Part shown: positions 60,751 through 64,000 of the stretch, one piece after another | Position numbering within the stretch: the stretch's first letter is position 1 | How the letters are laid out: the number at the start of each line of letters is the position of its first letter | Assembly: GCF_900086985.1 (NCBI RefSeq) | Contig: NZ_LT593974.1 | Location: 3,906,001-3,970,000, forward strand | DNA length: 64,000 nucleotides | Reading direction: 5' to 3' | Source of the DNA: Halomonas sp. HL-93 | GTDB taxonomy: Bacteria; Pseudomonadota; Gammaproteobacteria; Pseudomonadales; Halomonadaceae | Made by a program: the position numbers and the translations under genes | Notes under the pieces: model-generated | What the model saw: the letters and a program-made list of their open reading frames with translations, nothing else | What the model was told of the DNA's origin: nothing | Database searches by the model: none

Positions 60751-62457
60751 ATGGACGTAAAACGACTTATATTACTGATTCCACTTGCCATTCTGGCCTA
60801 TCTACTGGTTGTACAGTGGAATCAGGATTACGGGCAGACGTCTTACCAATCGGCGTCCGAGGAATCGCAAAATCAAAGCAGCGATAACAACGCTTCTGAG
60901 AGCAGCGATTCATCTCGTGACAATGATTCAGACGATCTATCGGTCCCCAGTAACGACGCTTCCTCGTCTGAAGAAGAAGCGCTCGACAGCAACGAAAGCG
61001 ATAGCGACAGCCGTGACTTCATCGCCGTCACCACTGATGTGCTGGACGTGCGCATTGATCCGCACGGGGGCGATATCGTATACGCCGCCCTGCCAATGCA
61101 TAAACAGTCGCTCGATTCAGACCGCAGTTATGTTTTGCTATCCGATAATCAAACGCGCAGCTACGTAGCGCGCTCGGGCTTACAGCTCGACGGGGAAGCT
61201 CGTCGCATTGCGTTTACGCCGGATAGCGACGAATACCTACTTGGCGACGACGACGATCAGGTTGAAGTGAACCTGACCGCTGAAGTGAATGGTGTTGAGG
61301 TCATCAAGCGCCTTACCTTCGAGCGTGGCAACTACGCCGTTGACGTCAATTACTATTTGGCCAATAACACTGAAGAGCCCGTTAGCGCTCGTTTTATCGG
61401 CCAGCTCGCCCGGGACAACAGCCCTGATCCGTCAAGCGGCGTTAGCATGGGCATGAACTCCTACCTTGGCGCTGCGTATTCAACCCCAGATGAGCGCTAC
61501 GAAAAAATTGATTTTGATGATATCCAAGGCGGCAACTTCAACAATAAAGAGGCGCAAGGCGGTTGGATGGCGATTATCCAACATTACTTTGTCTCGGCTT
61601 GGGCACCGGCTCAGGATCAGCAAAATCTCTACTACGTCTCAACGGATTCGCGCGATCGCAACGTTGTTGCCTTTGCAGGCCCCACTAGTGAATTAGCGGC
61701 AGAAGAAGAGGCTTCTTTGGGTGCCACGCTCTACATGGGACCCAAGATTCAGGATCACCTCGAGCAAGTAGCGCCTAATCTGCGCCTAACCGTGGATTAT
61801 GGCTGGCTGTGGTTCCTGGCCAATCCGCTATTTTGGTTACTAGACAAGATCCACGACATCGTCGGCAACTGGGGCTGGTCAATTGTACTGCTGACTGTGT
61901 TGGTCAAAACCCTGCTGTTCCCGCTCTCCGCCAAGGCTTACAAGTCGATGGCTCGGATGCGCAAGCTCGGCCCTGAGATGCAGCGTCTCAAAGAGATGTA
62001 CGGCGATGATCGCCAAAAAATGTCTCAAGAGATGATGAAGTTCTACCAGAAGGAAAAGATCAATCCTCTGGGTGGCTGTTTGCCGATTTTGGTACAAATG
62101 CCGGTCTTTATCGCGCTTTACTGGATGTTGTTGGAGTCCGTTGAGCTGCGACACGCACCCTTCATGTTCTGGGTACAGGATCTGTCTGTGAAAGACCCGT
62201 ACTTCATCCTGCCGATTCTGATGGGCATCTCGATGTTCGTGCAGCAACAGTTGAACCCTACACCGCCCGATCCCATGCAGGCGAAGATCATGAAGATGCT
62301 ACCCATCATCTTTACGTTCTTCTTCCTATGGTTCCCGGCCGGTCTGGTTATTTACTGGGTGGTCAACAACATCATCTCGGTGGCGCAGCAGTACTTTATT
62401 ACGCGCAAAATCGAGCAGGACCCAAGTATTGGCAAAGGCATGAAAACCAAAAAATAA
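60751..62457 (+). CDS. yidC: Membrane protein insertase YidC
   Basis: 568-aa inner-membrane insertase working alone or with SecYEG. The first membrane helix is at about 5-22 (LILLIPLAILAYLLVVQW); residues about 30-92 are a low-complexity Ser/Asp/Glu/Asn linker; the periplasmic P1 beta-domain follows to about 350; the conserved core has five helices starting near LWFLANPLFWLLDKIHDIVG, with the hydrophilic-groove Arg in KTLLFPLSAKAYKSMARMRK. The C-terminal tail is basic. A terminator follows at 62476. Confidence 0.98.
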   Translation: MDVKRLILLIPLAILAYLLVVQWNQDYGQTSYQSASEESQNQSSDNNASESSDSSRDNDSDDLSVPSNDASSSEEEALDSNESDSDSRDFIAVTTDVLDVRIDPHGGDIVYAALPMHKQSLDSDRSYVLLSDNQTRSYVARSGLQLDGEARRIAFTPDSDEYLLGDDDDQVEVNLTAEVNGVEVIKRLTFERGNYAVDVNYYLANNTEEPVSARFIGQLARDNSPDPSSGVSMGMNSYLGAAYSTPDERYEKIDFDDIQGGNFNNKEAQGGWMAIIQHYFVSAWAPAQDQQNLYYVSTDSRDRNVVAFAGPTSELAAEEEASLGATLYMGPKIQDHLEQVAPNLRLTVDYGWLWFLANPLFWLLDKIHDIVGNWGWSIVLLTVLVKTLLFPLSAKAYKSMARMRKLGPEMQRLKEMYGDDRQKMSQEMMKFYQKEKINPLGGCLPILVQMPVFIALYWMLLESVELRHAPFMFWVQDLSVKDPYFILPILMGISMFVQQQLNPTPPDPMQAKIMKMLPIIFTFFFLWFPAGLVIYWVVNNIISVAQQYFITRKIEQDPSIGKGMKTKK

Positions 62458-62475
62458 GCCGATACTAGAAGACAC

Positions 62476-62509
62476 CCAGACCCCCGCCTTTGCGGGGGTC
62501 TGGCGTTTT
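62476..62509 (+). terminator. Rho-independent terminator after yidC
   Basis: CCAGACCCCCGC (62476-62487) pairs perfectly with GCGGGGGTCTGG (62492-62503) around CTTT. The T tract (CGTTTT) is short. Confidence 0.75.
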
Positions 62510-62553
62510 AGGGATGAAAAACTCAAACTAGCTTTTTTTCAGCGAGAAACCTC

Positions 62554-63924
62554 ATGGCTGACCGACTCTATACCCAAGACACTATCGCCGCCTTGGCTAC
62601 CCCGCCCGGTCGTGGTGGCGTCGGTATTATCCGTGTTTCTGGCCCGGCCTGCCGCGAAATCGCCACCGCTATACTAGGTCTCTGCCCTGCCCCCCGCTAC
62701 GCACACTACGGCGCTTTTATGGGTGCTGAAAGCAACATCGATGAGGGGATCGCGTTACTGTTTCCCGACCCTCACTCGTTCACCGGTGAAGACGTATTGG
62801 AGCTCCATGGGCACGGCGGACCAGTGATCATGGATATGCTGCTTGAACGCTGCGTTCAGTTGGGCGCACGCCTGGCAAAGCCAGGCGAGTTTTCCGAACG
62901 GGCTTTCCTAAATGACAAGCTTGATCTTGCCCAGGCCGAGGCGATTGCTGATCTGATCGATGCCACCTCCCGTTCGGCGGCCGAAAATGCCGTACGCTCG
63001 CTTCAGGGCGAGTTTTCCAATCGGGTATCTGAATTGGTACAGCGGCTCATTGAGCTACGCGTATACGTTGAGGCAGCGATTGATTTTCCCGAAGAGGAAA
63101 TCGACTTTCTTGCCGATGGCCATGTGGCTAGCTTATTGGACAGCGTGAGCCGTGACCTTACAGACGTACGAGCGGCCGCAGGGCAAGGGGCGTTAATGCG
63201 CGAAGGGATGAGCGTCGTCATCGCGGGGCGTCCCAATGCGGGTAAGTCGAGCCTGCTTAACGCGCTGACCGAGCAAGACACCGCCATTGTGACCGATATT
63301 GCAGGCACCACGCGGGATGTGCTGCGCGAACATATTCATATCGACGGAATGCCTTTACACGTGATTGATACCGCAGGCTTACGCGATACCCCTGATGCGG
63401 TGGAACAGATAGGCGTTGCCCGGGCCTGGTCAGAGATCGAACGCGCCGACCGAGTGCTTCTACTGGTGGATGCGTCCACCACCGACGAAACCGACCCCAT
63501 GGCGATCTGGCCCGAGTTTGTTGCCCGGCTCCCAGACCAGCAACGCCTCACGCTGGTGCGTAATAAAATCGATGCAAGCGCCGAGCAAGCGGGCATCGAC
63601 TTATCCACAACTCCCCCCACGGTGCGTCTCTCAGCAAAAACCGGAAGGGGTGTGGATAATTTAAAAACACACCTGAAAGAGATCATGGGCTTTGCGGCTA
63701 CCACGGAAGGCCGTTTTTCAGCACGTCGTCGCCACCTAGACGCCCTTGACCGGGCAATGAGGGCGCTAGACACCGGCCGCCACCAGCTCGAGGGTAACGG
63801 TGCAGGTGAGTTGTTGGCGGAAGATCTACGCGACGCTCAACAGGCCCTTGGCGAGATCACCGGCGAATTCAGCGCCGACGATTTGCTGGGTGAGATTTTT
63901 GGTAGCTTCTGCATCGGCAAGTAG
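62554..63924 (+). CDS. mnmE: tRNA modification GTPase MnmE (TrmE)
   Basis: 456-aa GTPase that with MnmG makes cmnm5U34 in tRNA wobble positions. The N-terminal folate-binding domain includes [20 protein letters not shown] and [17 protein letters not shown]; the G domain (about 215-380) has G1 [13 protein letters not shown]2/G3 around [13 protein letters not shown] and DTAGLRDT, and G4 NKID; the C terminus is FCIGK, whose Cys is conserved. mnmG would be expected just beyond the window. The last 76 bases of the window hold nothing I can identify. Confidence 0.98.
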   Translation: MADRLYTQDTIAALATPPGRGGVGIIRVSGPACREIATAILGLCPAPRYAHYGAFMGAESNIDEGIALLFPDPHSFTGEDVLELHGHGGPVIMDMLLERCVQLGARLAKPGEFSERAFLNDKLDLAQAEAIADLIDATSRSAAENAVRSLQGEFSNRVSELVQRLIELRVYVEAAIDFPEEEIDFLADGHVASLLDSVSRDLTDVRAAAGQGALMREGMSVVIAGRPNAGKSSLLNALTEQDTAIVTDIAGTTRDVLREHIHIDGMPLHVIDTAGLRDTPDAVEQIGVARAWSEIERADRVLLLVDASTTDETDPMAIWPEFVARLPDQQRLTLVRNKIDASAEQAGIDLSTTPPTVRLSAKTGRGVDNLKTHLKEIMGFAATTEGRFSARRRHLDALDRAMRALDTGRHQLEGNGAGELLAEDLRDAQQALGEITGEFSADDLLGEIFGSFCIGK

Positions 63925-64000
63925 ATGGTTTACACGCCGAGAGACCTACTCCCCAACCAACCATTCAGCACGATAGTCGCTTTGCTCTCCTAACAGTGGG

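Noticed and set aside
60633..60887. 84-codon frame after rnpA as a possible yidD
   Set aside because: It lacks the GPxCRxxPxCS and YxxxAI patterns of YidD and overlaps the start of yidC by over 130 bp.

Overview
This window looks like a piece of a gammaproteobacterial chromosome of the Halomonadaceae type (Halomonas or a close relative). This is inferred from gene order, a moderately high G+C backbone and a very acidic Ser/Asp-rich linker in YidC; no database was consulted. It contains the chromosomal origin region: dnaA-dnaN-recF-gyrB reads leftward and rpmH-rnpA-yidC-mnmE reads rightward from an oriC-like gap at about 59.56-60.09 kb. Four identical 16-bp parS centromere sites lie 3-7.5 kb to its left. 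The 16S and partial 23S rRNA genes at the left end point away from oriC, so they are transcribed with the leftward fork.

Layout, left to right. (1) 0-2.5 kb: rRNA operon on the minus strand with promoter, two boxA elements, a 16S processing stem and a tRNA-less spacer. (2) 2.7-21.4 kb: housekeeping genes: pyrB; the leftward run yibN-secB-rsmE-cvfB-like-gshB-algH-ruvX; gpmI-envC-ctp; the ubiquinone/peptidase run ygfB-pepP-ubiH-ubiI; zapA-6S RNA-fau; a previously unlisted 32-aa membrane peptide gene; ilvA; rpiA. (3) 21.7-35.2 kb: a complete pel exopolysaccharide operon, headed by a UDP-sugar epimerase (pelX-like) and followed by pelABCDEFG. (4) 35.2-49.3 kb: a lipopolysaccharide core locus. Conserved waaA, hldE, waaC and kdkA lie on the left and opgB-like, waaF and hldD on the right. 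Between them (39.7-45.6 kb) is an AT-rich insert with four or five glycosyltransferases and an unrecognised protein with a ParB-like segment. (5) 49.4-53.2 kb: glyQ-glyS and gmhB. (6) 53.3-63.9 kb: the origin region.

How the genes fit together. Two envelope polysaccharide programmes sit side by side: Pel biofilm matrix made by a c-di-GMP-gated synthase/export complex, and LPS core made from Kdo (waaA, kdkA) and heptose (hldE, gmhB, hldD, waaC, waaF). The AT-rich insert probably encodes the variable outer core. No CRISPR array, transposase, prophage or tRNA gene was seen. The points most worth a second look are the parS array built into the recF reading frame, the small membrane peptide gene with a palindrome over its -35 box, the ParB-like protein in the LPS insert, the missing yidD, and the hairpin that occupies the rRNA spacer in place of tRNA genes.
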